Source of the DNA: Marinobacter sp. ELB17
GTDB lineage: Bacteria > Pseudomonadota > Gammaproteobacteria > Pseudomonadales > Oleiphilaceae
Reading direction: 5' to 3'
Assembly: GCF_000169375.1 (NCBI RefSeq)
Contig: NZ_AAXY01000005.1
Span: forward strand, 186,001-250,000
DNA length: 64,000 nucleotides
The position numbers were made by a program, and so were the translations under genes. The notes beneath the pieces are model-generated. The model made no database searches and was not told the DNA's origin. It worked only from the letters and a program-made list of their open reading frames with translations. This document shows, piece by piece, positions 38,757-49,640 of this stretch. The number at the start of each line of letters is the position of its first letter. Within the stretch, counting starts at the first letter, position 1.

Positions 38757-41402
38757 ATGGCGGCGGGCGAGCTGGAACACCGCATTAGCCATGACGCTTC
38801 ACCGGTTTCCGCCGCCCGCACGCTGTTGCAGGAGCGACAGCAGGCAGACGCGGCCGCTTTTGAACAGGGCGCGGATATTCGAGCACTGGTAAAAGCGCGC
38901 TCTGACACGGTCGATACGGTATTGTTCCATATCTGGAATCGCTATCCGCTAGCGCGCTCCAACAACGTGGCGTTAATTGCCGTGGGCGGTTACGGCCGCG
39001 GCGAGCTGCACCCCTACTCCGACATTGACTTGCTGATTCTGACCCGCACGGGCACCGCCCCCGAATGGCGCGATGACCTTGGCGCGTTCATTACCCTGCT
39101 GTGGGACTTGAAGCTGGACATTGGCCACAGCGTACGCAGCATTGACGAAAGCACCGATGCCGCTCGCGGCGACATCACCATTCTGACCAACCTGCTGGAA
39201 ACCCGCACCATCGCCGGGCCAGACGATTTACGCAGGGAGCTGTCAGAGCTGGCTTTCTCAGATGAAATAAGCACCGACCGCGAATATTTCATTGCCAAGC
39301 GTGCAGAACAGGAAGAGCGCCACACCAAGTACAGCAACACCGAATACAATCTGGAACCCAATATTAAAGGCGCCCCCGGCGCGTTGCGCGACATCCAGAC
39401 CATCGGCTGGATTACCAAACGCCACTTCGGTTTGCACAGCACTGCTGACCTGACCCAATTCAGCGTGCTGACCGAAGACGAGCACCAGGTTCTGCGCACG
39501 GGCGAAACTCTGCTATGGCGGCTTCGATACGGACTGCAGCTGTTGGCCAAGCGCAATGAAAACCGCCTGCTATTTGACTATCAGCGCGGCCTGGCCAATA
39601 TGCTGGGCTACCAGGATGAGGGCGATCGCCTGGGCGTTGAACTGATGATGCAGTCTTACTACCGCGCAGTGTTGGCTCTGGCCGAGCTGACCGACGTGAT
39701 TCTGCAGCATTATGATGAGGCCATTCTGGGCAGTGGGCAGAAAGATGTTATCCAGCCTATAAACAATCGTTTCCAAATTCGCAATCACTATATTGAAGCC
39801 ATCAACAACCAGGTATTCGCCTACGCGCCCTTCGCGATTATGGAGCTGTTTGTGCTGATGGCGCAGAACCCGGCTATTCGCGGCATACGCGCCACCACCA
39901 TTCGTTCACTGCGGGCCCACCGCCACCTGATTGACGACGCCTTTCGCTCGAATTTGGCGGTCACCTCGCTGTTTATGGAACTGCTGCGCACGCCAGACAA
40001 GCTCGATCAAACTCTGGTTACCATGAAGAAATACAGCGTGCTGGGCCGATATTTGCCGGAATTTGGCCGCATTATCGGGCAGATGCAACACGACCTGTTC
40101 CATATTTACACGGTGGACGCGCATACAATGGGCGTTATCCGCAACATGGTGCGCCTGCACAACGCCACCAGCAGTGAAGACTACCCGCTAGCCTCAAGGC
40201 TGATTCATCGCCTGCCAAAACTGGAAACTCTGTTTATTGCCGGGCTCTATCACGATGTAGCCAAAGGCCGCGGTGGCGATCATTCAGAGCTGGGCGCCAT
40301 TGACGCCGAAGCCTTCTGCAAGCGCCACCATCTGAGCGATCGCGATACCCAGCTGGCGTCCTGGCTGGTGGAAAATCATCTGCTGATGTCGATGACGGCA
40401 CAACGCAAAGACATTTCCGACCCGCACATCATTCACGAATTTGCCCGCGCCGTGCTCAGCCAGGCGCATCTGGATTACCTGTACATTTTGACCGTGTGCG
40501 ACATTAGCGCTACCAACCCCAAACTTTGGAACACGTGGCGCGCATCGCTGTTAAGGCAGCTGTATGTGGAAACGGAAAGGGCTCTACGCCGCGGCACCGA
40601 CACGCGCATAGATCGCCAGGAATGGGTCAACGCTACGCAATCCGAGGCCCGCGCGATTCTGCGCGCCCAGCATTTCAGCGACGCCCAGATTGATAACCTA
40701 TGGAACACGGTAGACGAAGATTATTTTCTTCAAGACTCCACCATAGACATCGCCTGGCAAACCGCGGCCATTATCCGCCATGGCGATGATGCAGACCCAC
40801 TGGTGCTTATTCGTGATACCCGCGGTGGTCCGACTGACGGTTATTCACAGATCATCATTTATATGAAAAACCGCACCGCTTCGTTTGCCGCCACGACTGC
40901 GGTGCTGGAGCAATTAAATCTGAACATTGTGCATGCCCGTATTAGCTCTAGTGACGGGCCTTGGTCCATCAACTCCTACGTGGTGCTGGACGACCACGGC
41001 CAACCCTTGGGGATAGACCCGGATCGCAAAGAACGGGTAAGAAGTCGGCTGATTGAAGAACTGGACGACCCCGAGGACTACCCGGACATTATCCACCGGC
41101 GCACGCCAAGGCAGTTGAAGCACTTTGCTTTTCCCACCGAGGTACTGCTGTCTAACGACCGCTTTAATCTGCGCACTGTGTTGGAAGTAATCACCCCCGA
41201 CCGCCCCGGTCTGCTGGCTCGGATAGGGCAGGTTCTGTTGGAACACAGGGTACGCCTGACCACCGCAAAAATTGCTACGCTAGGCGAACGAGTGGAAGAC
41301 GTATTCTTTGTGACCGACGAAAACGGTAACGCGCTGTGCGACCCCGCTGCCTGCCAGGCCTTGCAGGACGACTTGTGTAAAACTCTGGATAACATTCGAT
41401 GA
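38757..41402 (+). CDS. glnD: PII uridylyltransferase / uridylyl-removing enzyme
   Basis: This bifunctional nitrogen sensor adds or removes UMP on PII proteins according to glutamine. The 881-residue product has the nucleotidyltransferase motif GGYGRGELHPYSDIDLL (about residue 74) and a GlnD-type helical domain. It has an HD hydrolase domain (LYHDVAKGRGGDHSELG, about 500) and two C-terminal ACT domains (about 695-780 and 808-881). It abuts map and overlaps dapC by 4 nt (ATGA). Confidence 0.96.
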   Translation: MAAGELEHRISHDASPVSAARTLLQERQQADAAAFEQGADIRALVKARSDTVDTVLFHIWNRYPLARSNNVALIAVGGYGRGELHPYSDIDLLILTRTGTAPEWRDDLGAFITLLWDLKLDIGHSVRSIDESTDAARGDITILTNLLETRTIAGPDDLRRELSELAFSDEISTDREYFIAKRAEQEERHTKYSNTEYNLEPNIKGAPGALRDIQTIGWITKRHFGLHSTADLTQFSVLTEDEHQVLRTGETLLWRLRYGLQLLAKRNENRLLFDYQRGLANMLGYQDEGDRLGVELMMQSYYRAVLALAELTDVILQHYDEAILGSGQKDVIQPINNRFQIRNHYIEAINNQVFAYAPFAIMELFVLMAQNPAIRGIRATTIRSLRAHRHLIDDAFRSNLAVTSLFMELLRTPDKLDQTLVTMKKYSVLGRYLPEFGRIIGQMQHDLFHIYTVDAHTMGVIRNMVRLHNATSSEDYPLASRLIHRLPKLETLFIAGLYHDVAKGRGGDHSELGAIDAEAFCKRHHLSDRDTQLASWLVENHLLMSMTAQRKDISDPHIIHEFARAVLSQAHLDYLYILTVCDISATNPKLWNTWRASLLRQLYVETERALRRGTDTRIDRQEWVNATQSEARAILRAQHFSDAQIDNLWNTVDEDYFLQDSTIDIAWQTAAIIRHGDDADPLVLIRDTRGGPTDGYSQIIIYMKNRTASFAATTAVLEQLNLNIVHARISSSDGPWSINSYVVLDDHGQPLGIDPDRKERVRSRLIEELDDPEDYPDIIHRRTPRQLKHFAFPTEVLLSNDRFNLRTVLEVITPDRPGLLARIGQVLLEHRVRLTTAKIATLGERVEDVFFVTDENGNALCDPAACQALQDDLCKTLDNIR

Positions 41403-42604
41403 ACCCCGATTTAGACCGACTTCACCCCTACCCGTTTGAAAAACTGGCAAAGTTGAAAGCCGGGGTGACCGGGCCCGCGCACTTGGAGTCCATCTCCCTG
41501 GGTATTGGTGAGCCCAAGCACCCTGCCCCGGAGTTTATAAAGCAGGTAGTAGCAGACAATCTAGCCCGGCTTGGTAACTACCCCACCACAAAAGGCACCG
41601 ACGAGCTGCGCGAAGCCATCAGCCAATGGGCCACAAAACGATTTGCGCTGGCACCGGGCTCGCTAACCGCAGCCCACCACATAGTGCCGGTGAACGGCAC
41701 CCGCGAAGGCATTTTCTCGCTGGTGCAGGCGGTGGTCGACCGCAGCAAGCCAGCCACAGTGGTCAGCCCAAATCCGTTTTATCAGGTCTATGAAGGCGCA
41801 GCTTTCCTGGCAGGTGCCACACCGGTTTACCTGGCCTGCGACGGCAGCAATAGCTTCATTCCGGATTTTGATGCAATTGACCCGCAGGTCTGGCAGCAGT
41901 GCCAGGTTCTGTTTTTATGCTCGCCGGGCAACCCCAGCGGGTCAGTCATTCCACGCGCCACCCTGGTCCGGGTGCTTGAATTGGCTGATGAGCACGACTT
42001 TATTGTGGCTTCCGATGAGTGCTATACCGAACTCTACCCGGATGAAGCCAACCCTCCTGAAGGTTTACTGCAAACTTGCGCAGTCATTGGCCGCAACGAT
42101 TTTGCCCGCTGCGTGGTGTTTCATAGCCTGTCTAAACGCAGCAATCTGCCAGGCCTGCGCTCTGGTTTTGTTGCCGGTGATGCGCGCATTCTTGAAGGCT
42201 TCTTGAAATACCGCACTTACCACGGCTGCGCCATGCCCATCCACAACCAATTGGCCAGCATTGCCGCCTGGGGCGACGAAGAACACGTAAAAGAAAACCG
42301 CCGCGCTTATCGCGCCAAATTTGAAGCCGTAGTGCCTATTTTACGCCAGGTGATGGACGTCGATTTTCCAGACGCCGGGTTCTATTTATGGCCGCAAACT
42401 CCGGCGGGAATGAATGACGAAGTGTTCGCCCGTGAGCTTTCGGCGCAACAGAATGTACACGTGCTTCCAGGGCGTTACCTGTCGCGCACTGTGAATAGCT
42501 ACAACCCGGGTGAAAACCGCATACGCATGGCGTTAGTGGCGCCATTGCAGGAGTGCGTCGAAGCTGCGGAGCGAATCGTGGCTTTTATAAGAGCAAATTC
42601 GTGA
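41399..42604 (+). CDS. dapC: N-succinyl-diaminopimelate aminotransferase
   Basis: This PLP enzyme of the succinylase branch of lysine and meso-DAP synthesis transaminates N-succinyl-2-amino-6-oxopimelate. The 401-residue fold type I aminotransferase has the PLP lysine in HSLSKRSNLPGLRSG, the aromatic/Asp region SDECYTELY, and C-terminal RIRMALVAP. It lies with dapD and dapE downstream, which supports the assignment over other class I/II aminotransferases. Confidence 0.92.
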   Translation: MNPDLDRLHPYPFEKLAKLKAGVTGPAHLESISLGIGEPKHPAPEFIKQVVADNLARLGNYPTTKGTDELREAISQWATKRFALAPGSLTAAHHIVPVNGTREGIFSLVQAVVDRSKPATVVSPNPFYQVYEGAAFLAGATPVYLACDGSNSFIPDFDAIDPQVWQQCQVLFLCSPGNPSGSVIPRATLVRVLELADEHDFIVASDECYTELYPDEANPPEGLLQTCAVIGRNDFARCVVFHSLSKRSNLPGLRSGFVAGDARILEGFLKYRTYHGCAMPIHNQLASIAAWGDEEHVKENRRAYRAKFEAVVPILRQVMDVDFPDAGFYLWPQTPAGMNDEVFARELSAQQNVHVLPGRYLSRTVNSYNPGENRIRMALVAPLQECVEAAERIVAFIRANS

Positions 42605-42948
42605 TGAAACTGTACGGCATTCGCAACTGTGACACGGTGAAAAAAGCCCGGAAATGGCTAGACGAGCACCGTATTGAATACCAATTTCATGATTTCAAAA
42701 AAGACGGCTTGAGCAGCGATCTGCTTGCCACCTGGGAGCATTCGGCCGGCTGGGAGGCCCTGCTAAACCGCCGCGGCACTACCTGGCGCAAATTGCCAGA
42801 GGGCATTCGTGAGGGCATCGATGCGGCTTCCGCCCATCACGTCATCTTGGAAAACCCTTCTATTATCAAACGGCCCGTGGTGGAGTTTCAGGGCGCGGTG
42901 ACGATCGGCTTTAATGCCGATGACTGGGCAGCGCGCTTTAATCGCTGA
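42604..42948 (+). CDS. ArsC/Spx-family thioredoxin-fold protein (YffB-like)
   Basis: The 114-residue product (MKLYGIRNCDTVKKARKWL) has a single Cys in the NCDTVKKA position. It carries the C-terminal NPSIIKRPVVEF segment of the ArsC/Spx/YffB group. Proteins of this subgroup often sit beside dapE or dapD in gammaproteobacteria; their substrate is not firmly known and arsenate reduction should not be assumed. The ATG at 42604 overlaps the dapC stop by one base. Confidence 0.88.
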   Translation: MKLYGIRNCDTVKKARKWLDEHRIEYQFHDFKKDGLSSDLLATWEHSAGWEALLNRRGTTWRKLPEGIREGIDAASAHHVILENPSIIKRPVVEFQGAVTIGFNADDWAARFNR

Positions 42949-43003
42949 CATTAGCCTGACATCACAAAACATAATTCACTGACAACACAGGAACACACAC
43001 CCG

Positions 43004-45192
<2,189 letters not shown>

Positions 45193-45248
45193 AAAGTACC
45201 TTGCCTGGCTCATACAATGGCCATGTAAAGCGTTAGCGCTCTGCTGCC

Positions 45249-45467
45249 TCAGTAATGGGGCGGCGGGGTTTCTTCTTCTTCACTGCGAAGGTTAGAACCA
45301 GACACTTCTTTCAACTGCCTGTGCAGTAACTGTTTGGCTTCCCACAGCTGACGCAGCTCCAGCTCCTGAGTCGCCATCTGCTCGCTCAGCGTGTTTATTA
45401 CGTCGTCCTGAAACGCAATCCGCATTTCCAGCTCGTCAAGCCGGTGTTCCAGTCGTTTATCCGTCAT
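45249..45467 (-). CDS. slyX: SlyX family protein
   Basis: The 72-residue coiled-coil protein (RLDELEMRIAFQDDVINTLS) ends with the proline-rich tail PPPHY typical of SlyX. The function is unknown. It is convergent with dapE and divergent from the cold-shock-domain gene. Confidence 0.9.
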   Translation of the reverse strand: MTDKRLEHRLDELEMRIAFQDDVINTLSEQMATQELELRQLWEAKQLLHRQLKEVSGSNLRSEEEETPPPHY

Positions 45468-45589
45468 GGTTTTAGTGAGTTCCTGCCGTTATCTGTTAAG
45501 ATGCCGCCTTCATGCAGCCGGAAGTGTCATTTTACCCCATATCCGGTTATTTATCGTTAGCGTTATAATTCAGGAGATTTTCAATTCAC

Positions 45590-46180
45590 ATGCGTAATCC
45601 AGCCAAAGCGATCGTTGCTGCCTTATTGATCGCGATTCCCGCTCCCTTTATTCTCGGCTTTTTGCTGGCTTCCTTTACCCCGGAGCTGTTCCAGATTCTG
45701 TCCCAGTCTGAAACCAGTGTCGTGGCCAACAGCACCCCCTTCGTTCTGGGCAGCGCCCAGGGCATTGCCGCTTACGTAATTGCCGTGGTGATATTTGCCA
45801 TTGCTGGTTTTATCACCGTTGCGGTCAACGCCAAACAACCGGCCGCTGCGCCCGCTAAAGCCGCTCAGCCCCGCGCACCTGCAGCGCCTCGTCGTGCCCC
45901 TGTACCGGCTAAAAAAAGCGGTAACATGCACCACGATGACGATGACGACTTCGACGACAACACCCCTGAGGGCGACGAAGACGGCACCGTTAAATGGTTC
46001 AACGTGAAAAAAGGCTTCGGCTTTATTGTTCGCGACAGCGGTGACGAAATCTTTGTTCACTTCCGCGCTATTCGTGGCAGTGGTCGCCGCGTTTTGCGCC
46101 AGGGTCAGCTGGTGCGCTTCAGTGTGATTGACGCCGACAAAGGCCTGCAGGCCGATAACGTGTCAATTCTCAGCGAATAA
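45590..46180 (+). CDS. Membrane-anchored cold-shock-domain protein
   Basis: The 196-residue protein has two N-terminal membrane helices (about 7-28 and 52-78), an Ala/Pro-rich linker, and an acidic stretch (DDDDDFDDN, about 117-125). A complete cold-shock domain follows, with RNP1-like KGFGFIVR and RNP2-like IFVHFRAI (about 130-196). The layout suggests nucleic-acid binding tethered to the inner membrane with the CSD in the cytoplasm. AGGAGA lies about 12 nt before the ATG. It is monocistronic with a terminator. Confidence 0.88.
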   Translation: MRNPAKAIVAALLIAIPAPFILGFLLASFTPELFQILSQSETSVVANSTPFVLGSAQGIAAYVIAVVIFAIAGFITVAVNAKQPAAAPAKAAQPRAPAAPRRAPVPAKKSGNMHHDDDDDFDDNTPEGDEDGTVKWFNVKKGFGFIVRDSGDEIFVHFRAIRGSGRRVLRQGQLVRFSVIDADKGLQADNVSILSE

Positions 46181-46211
46181 TCTACACAACGTTTTCCTTC
46201 GCTGTTAGAAC

Positions 46212-46249
46212 AAAAAAGGGATGGGGCCAAAAGCTCCATCCCTTTTTTT
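46212..46249 (+). terminator. Rho-independent terminator of the cold-shock-domain gene
   Basis: A stem of AAAAAAGGGATGG with its complement, an 11-nt loop and a seven-T run follow 31 nt after the stop codon. Confidence 0.88.
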
Positions 46250-46293
46250 CTATTCTTTTACTACTTCACTCTTCTACTAATTTCACTCTTCTA

Positions 46294-46668
46294 TTAATTC
46301 CATATGGCCTGATACTCACCACGCTCATCAATTCGCCACCATCTTTCTTCAGTGGCGTCGTCGCCTTCGGCCCAATTGCCCGGACTGCAACGTAGTTCGC
46401 CACCAATGGCGCGCCAAGCACTGCGAGCGCAATCCAAATCGCTGTTCCAGGGCAGCGATGGGCCCTCAATCACCAGACACGTGAAGCGTTTGCCAAAAGC
46501 ACCCGGGTAGAGCGACAACGACAACGTGTGACCATTGTAACTGGCGTAACCTTTCACAAAGCCGGTTATGACCTCGTCATCCAGCGACACCTGGCCTAAT
46601 TGATCAGACAACCAGCGCGATACCGCCCCGGCTTCAAGGTCGCGTATATAAATTTCCAAATCCTGCAC
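46294..46668 (-). CDS. Conserved hypothetical protein
   Basis: The 124-residue soluble protein has no recognised family. It is rich in Trp and acidic residues, with SWRAIGGELRCSPG-like and EERWWRIDERGEY segments, and has no signal peptide or membrane helix. It lies downstream of the Clp-like gene on the same strand with a 62-nt gap, so they may be co-transcribed. Confidence 0.6.
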   Translation of the reverse strand: MQDLEIYIRDLEAGAVSRWLSDQLGQVSLDDEVITGFVKGYASYNGHTLSLSLYPGAFGKRFTCLVIEGPSLPWNSDLDCARSAWRAIGGELRCSPGNWAEGDDATEERWWRIDERGEYQAIWN

Positions 46669-46730
46669 CCAAACAATCTCCCAACAATTTTAGAAGTGAT
46701 GACAAGGGTTCAACACCTACATCGTTGCGC

Positions 46731-48092
46731 CTAATGATGAACAGTGTGACCGCCCGCCGAATTCGCTGCAAGCCGACCGTTCAGCTCGGCCTGCAAATCA
46801 GCAACGCCCAGCTTTCGCAAGCTTCCGCGCGCATTACGCTGGTGCCACTCGCCTGCTGCGACCTGTTGTTGCCAAACCAGCTTTTCCAGCGCCAGGTCCG
46901 GCTCGCCAATACTGCTCTGGCGCGCATGGGCCACCAGGCGCTGACACTCCAGAGTTTGAATTTGTGCCGCTAGAGCGACGGATTCGCTGCTACCACGCAA
47001 GGCAAACAGATTCAGGCGCGCAGCCGCGCGCTTAAACCACACCAGTAGCTTGCCCGGACAGCATTCAAACCGGTGGCGCTGCGCGACAGCGAAATCAATC
47101 GCCGCCGGCTCCAACTCTATATTCCACTGGCGCTCTATCGCCGGCTGATGGGCCACCAAAATAGCGTGGAGCTGGCCAGCGCCACAGGGCGGCAGCATCA
47201 TGCTGGTCAGCGAGCGACCCAGGCACAGCTGTAGTTGATCAACATGCTGCACCTTGGCTTTCATGCGCTCATCAGCCAGCAGCAACATGGGCCCGCCCCA
47301 GGCAGCCAGCACATCGCCCACCACACTGCCAGGCCGGCCCACCAGCTGCAAAAGATCCTGCGGCGCCAGGCCGTCCATCACCAACAGAGGCCACCCTCCG
47401 CAGTGTTGAAGCGAGCGCAGCCTGTGCCGGGCGCCTTCCGCAACCGTCAGCACGTCTGACTCGCAGCGCAAATTCAGTCGCTTGTAGTCAATACCCAGCA
47501 ATGGCAATACACTTTCCAGCCAGCGGGTTTTACCACCGCCCCGAGGGCCTTTTACCCACAACAATGTTGCAGGGTTTGTGCTGATTTCTACCGCTACGGT
47601 ATGGGCAAGCTCAATCCAGTCCACCTGCGCCATCACCATGGGCACACCGGCAGCGTTAGACGCTGCCTTGATTGTTAGCTCGTCGACGCTGGGTGGCCAG
47701 GTCGACACCCGTTCCAACACCGCAACGTACGCTTTTTCCTGCAAGCGTTCTGTTTTGTGGGTAAGGGTTTGCAGCAGCACCGGCCAGTCTAACCAGGGCG
47801 CGTTGTTCAACTCGCGCGCTCTGGCAAACCAATGCACCAGCTGGCTAGACAGTAAACCTTCCGCAGACACCCCGGTAACAATCGGCTGTTCGCACTGCAC
47901 CGTGCGCGTCAACTCGTCAAGGTCGATACTGCAGGTTGTCAAAAAACGACTGAGGCTGTGGCAACTGTCGAGCAGCGCCAGCAAAAAATCTTCAACGGTA
48001 ATCGCCGCTCCGCCGCGCTGTAATACCAGCGCGCGAGCATTCGCCAGCGCATTCTGGCATTGCGGTGCCAGGCATCCTTGCCAATCTTCCAT
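46731..48092 (-). CDS. Clp-like single-AAA ATPase with a degenerate Walker B motif
   Basis: The 453-residue protein starts with a Clp N-domain-like helical repeat (about 1-145) similar to ClpA/ClpV. One AAA module follows, with Walker A VKGPRGGGKTRW (about 181-192) and a Walker B-like LLVMDGLAP, in which the expected DE is DG. The second ATPase domain of ClpA/ClpB/ClpV is absent. It may be an adaptor or a regulatory paralogue rather than an unfoldase. No ClpP-binding loop or T6SS core genes are nearby. Confidence 0.65.
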   Translation of the reverse strand: MEDWQGCLAPQCQNALANARALVLQRGGAAITVEDFLLALLDSCHSLSRFLTTCSIDLDELTRTVQCEQPIVTGVSAEGLLSSQLVHWFARARELNNAPWLDWPVLLQTLTHKTERLQEKAYVAVLERVSTWPPSVDELTIKAASNAAGVPMVMAQVDWIELAHTVAVEISTNPATLLWVKGPRGGGKTRWLESVLPLLGIDYKRLNLRCESDVLTVAEGARHRLRSLQHCGGWPLLVMDGLAPQDLLQLVGRPGSVVGDVLAAWGGPMLLLADERMKAKVQHVDQLQLCLGRSLTSMMLPPCGAGQLHAILVAHQPAIERQWNIELEPAAIDFAVAQRHRFECCPGKLLVWFKRAAARLNLFALRGSSESVALAAQIQTLECQRLVAHARQSSIGEPDLALEKLVWQQQVAAGEWHQRNARGSLRKLGVADLQAELNGRLAANSAGGHTVHH

Positions 48093-48152
48093 TCTGACTC
48101 TCCTTGTATGCCAAGCGCAGGATTTCCTTTCCCGCGCTGATTATTGTGCCCA

Positions 48153-48593
48153 TTACCAGCTGCCGCTGTTTTCCATACTGGCCCAGGGTTCACGGGGTGC
48201 AAGCGCCTCACCCTTCTGCAGCAGCTCAATAGAAATACCGTCGGGCGAGCGCACGAACGCCATATAGCCGTCACGGGGCGGGCGATTAATGGTGACGCCG
48301 CCGGTTTGCAGGTGCTCGCACAACTGATAAATGTCGTCGACCCGATAGGCCAGATGACCGAAGTTTCGGCCGCCGCTGTACTCTTCCGGGTCCCAATTAT
48401 AGGTCAGTTCCAACGACGGTGCGCGATCGGCTTTCACTCGCTCTTCGTCGTCTCGCGAAGCGAGAAATACCAGGGTAAAACGGCCTTTTTCGCTGTCTTT
48501 TCGACTGACCTCTTTCATTCCCAGCAAGTCACAGAAAAAATGCAGAGTGTCATCCAGATTGCTCACCCGGATCATCGTGTGAAGGTATTGCAT
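48153..48593 (-). CDS. gloA: Lactoylglutathione lyase (glyoxalase I)
   Basis: This metal-dependent enzyme converts the methylglyoxal-glutathione hemithioacetal to S-lactoylglutathione. The 146-residue protein has the vicinal-oxygen-chelate fold with the metal ligands His in LHTMIRV, Glu in LELTYNW, His in [10 protein letters not shown] and Glu in [10 protein letters not shown]. The C-terminal extension ([14 protein letters not shown]) is short and of unknown significance. It precedes the Clp-like gene on the same strand. Confidence 0.93.
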   Translation of the reverse strand: MQYLHTMIRVSNLDDTLHFFCDLLGMKEVSRKDSEKGRFTLVFLASRDDEERVKADRAPSLELTYNWDPEEYSGGRNFGHLAYRVDDIYQLCEHLQTGGVTINRPPRDGYMAFVRSPDGISIELLQKGEALAPREPWASMENSGSW

Positions 48594-48704
48594 ACTTTCT
48601 CCCGTTCTTTTCTATTGCTTAATGCAGCAAGTCTTCTCGGTTCGGCGGCCGCCCCCAGAACACTCGCACCTTTATTAACGAACAGTTTACGGTATTCTGG
48701 GCGA

Positions 48705-49601
48705 ATGGATGTAAACCTCGTCTCTCCTTTAATCAACACTTACCGAACGCCGGCCATCAGACATCTCGCATGGCTGTGCCAAACCCCGCAGCTGATGCGC
48801 TCGCCAATCACCTTTGCACCGGCACAGTATCTGCCCTCGGGCTATACCGATATTCTTAAAGCCTGGGATCAGGAAACAGAAACTGCACCACCCATGCTGT
48901 TTGAACCACCACAGCGCAGATTAGGCTTCTATTTCGAGCGGCTGTATCAGGTTTTGCTGGAAGACTTGCTCGGCTGGCCCATTCTGCTAAAAAACCAGCA
49001 GATCCAATCACGCGGGCGCACCCTTGGCGAACTGGATTTCGTGGTGGACAACCGGACAAACAACCGCATTGAACACCACGAGATCGCTATCAAGTTCTAT
49101 CTCGGCGTTTCAGAACTCACCGGCTCAACACTCTGGTACGGCCCCAACGCTCATGACCGGCTGGACATGAAAACAACCAGCCTGCTGGAACAACAGAGCC
49201 GCCGCACACTGCTACCGGAAACTCTTGCCCTGCTCGCAGAATCCCATATAACAGGCCCGCTGACTCCGCGAATATTTATGCCGGGGTATCTTTTCTATCC
49301 AGACGACCAACTCGTGGTAACCCCGGATTATGTTCCGGCGGACCATTTGCGCGGGCGCTGGATGTACGCCCATGACGCAAAAGCCCTGAACACGTCACAT
49401 TGGGTTGTACTCAACAAACCTCACTGGATTGGCAACTGGTTTCAAAGCGAACAGCCGGATATCGGACATGTTCTGGAAGCACTGGAACGTGTGGAAAGCA
49501 AAGTAGTTCCGCAGCTGTTCGCCATAATGCGGCCAGATCACGAAACGGGAAACTGGCTGGAAGCAGACCGGGTGTTTGTTGTCCCGGAAACCTGGCCGTG
49601 A
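48705..49601 (+). CDS. DUF1853 family protein
   Basis: The 298-residue protein matches the DUF1853 layout: RHLAWLCQTPQL near the N terminus, RRLGFYFERLYQVLLED, GELDFVVDN and HHEIAIKFYLG. These last motifs resemble the core of a PD-(D/E)xK nuclease-like fold (Asp, then Glu-x-Lys), which is inference. The ATG at 48705 was chosen; an upstream in-frame extension overlaps the gloA gene and is not supported. Function unknown. Confidence 0.85.
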   Translation: MDVNLVSPLINTYRTPAIRHLAWLCQTPQLMRSPITFAPAQYLPSGYTDILKAWDQETETAPPMLFEPPQRRLGFYFERLYQVLLEDLLGWPILLKNQQIQSRGRTLGELDFVVDNRTNNRIEHHEIAIKFYLGVSELTGSTLWYGPNAHDRLDMKTTSLLEQQSRRTLLPETLALLAESHITGPLTPRIFMPGYLFYPDDQLVVTPDYVPADHLRGRWMYAHDAKALNTSHWVVLNKPHWIGNWFQSEQPDIGHVLEALERVESKVVPQLFAIMRPDHETGNWLEADRVFVVPETWP

Positions 49602-49640
49602 ATGGCGGCACTCTCTGGCGAGAACTCGATATTCACTGCT

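Noticed and set aside
42553..42948. Longer start for the ArsC/YffB-like gene
   Set aside because: The extra 17 residues overlap dapC out of frame; the ATG at 42604 fits the family start and shares a base with the dapC stop codon.
45564..45569. TATAAT as the -10 box of the cold-shock-domain gene
   Set aside because: Transcription would begin inside the ribosome binding site, leaving almost no leader, and no good -35 lies at the right distance.
48144..48704. N-terminal extension of the DUF1853 frame by 187 codons
   Set aside because: It lies antisense to gloA, is low in hydrophobic core patterns, and the family begins at the ATG at 48705.
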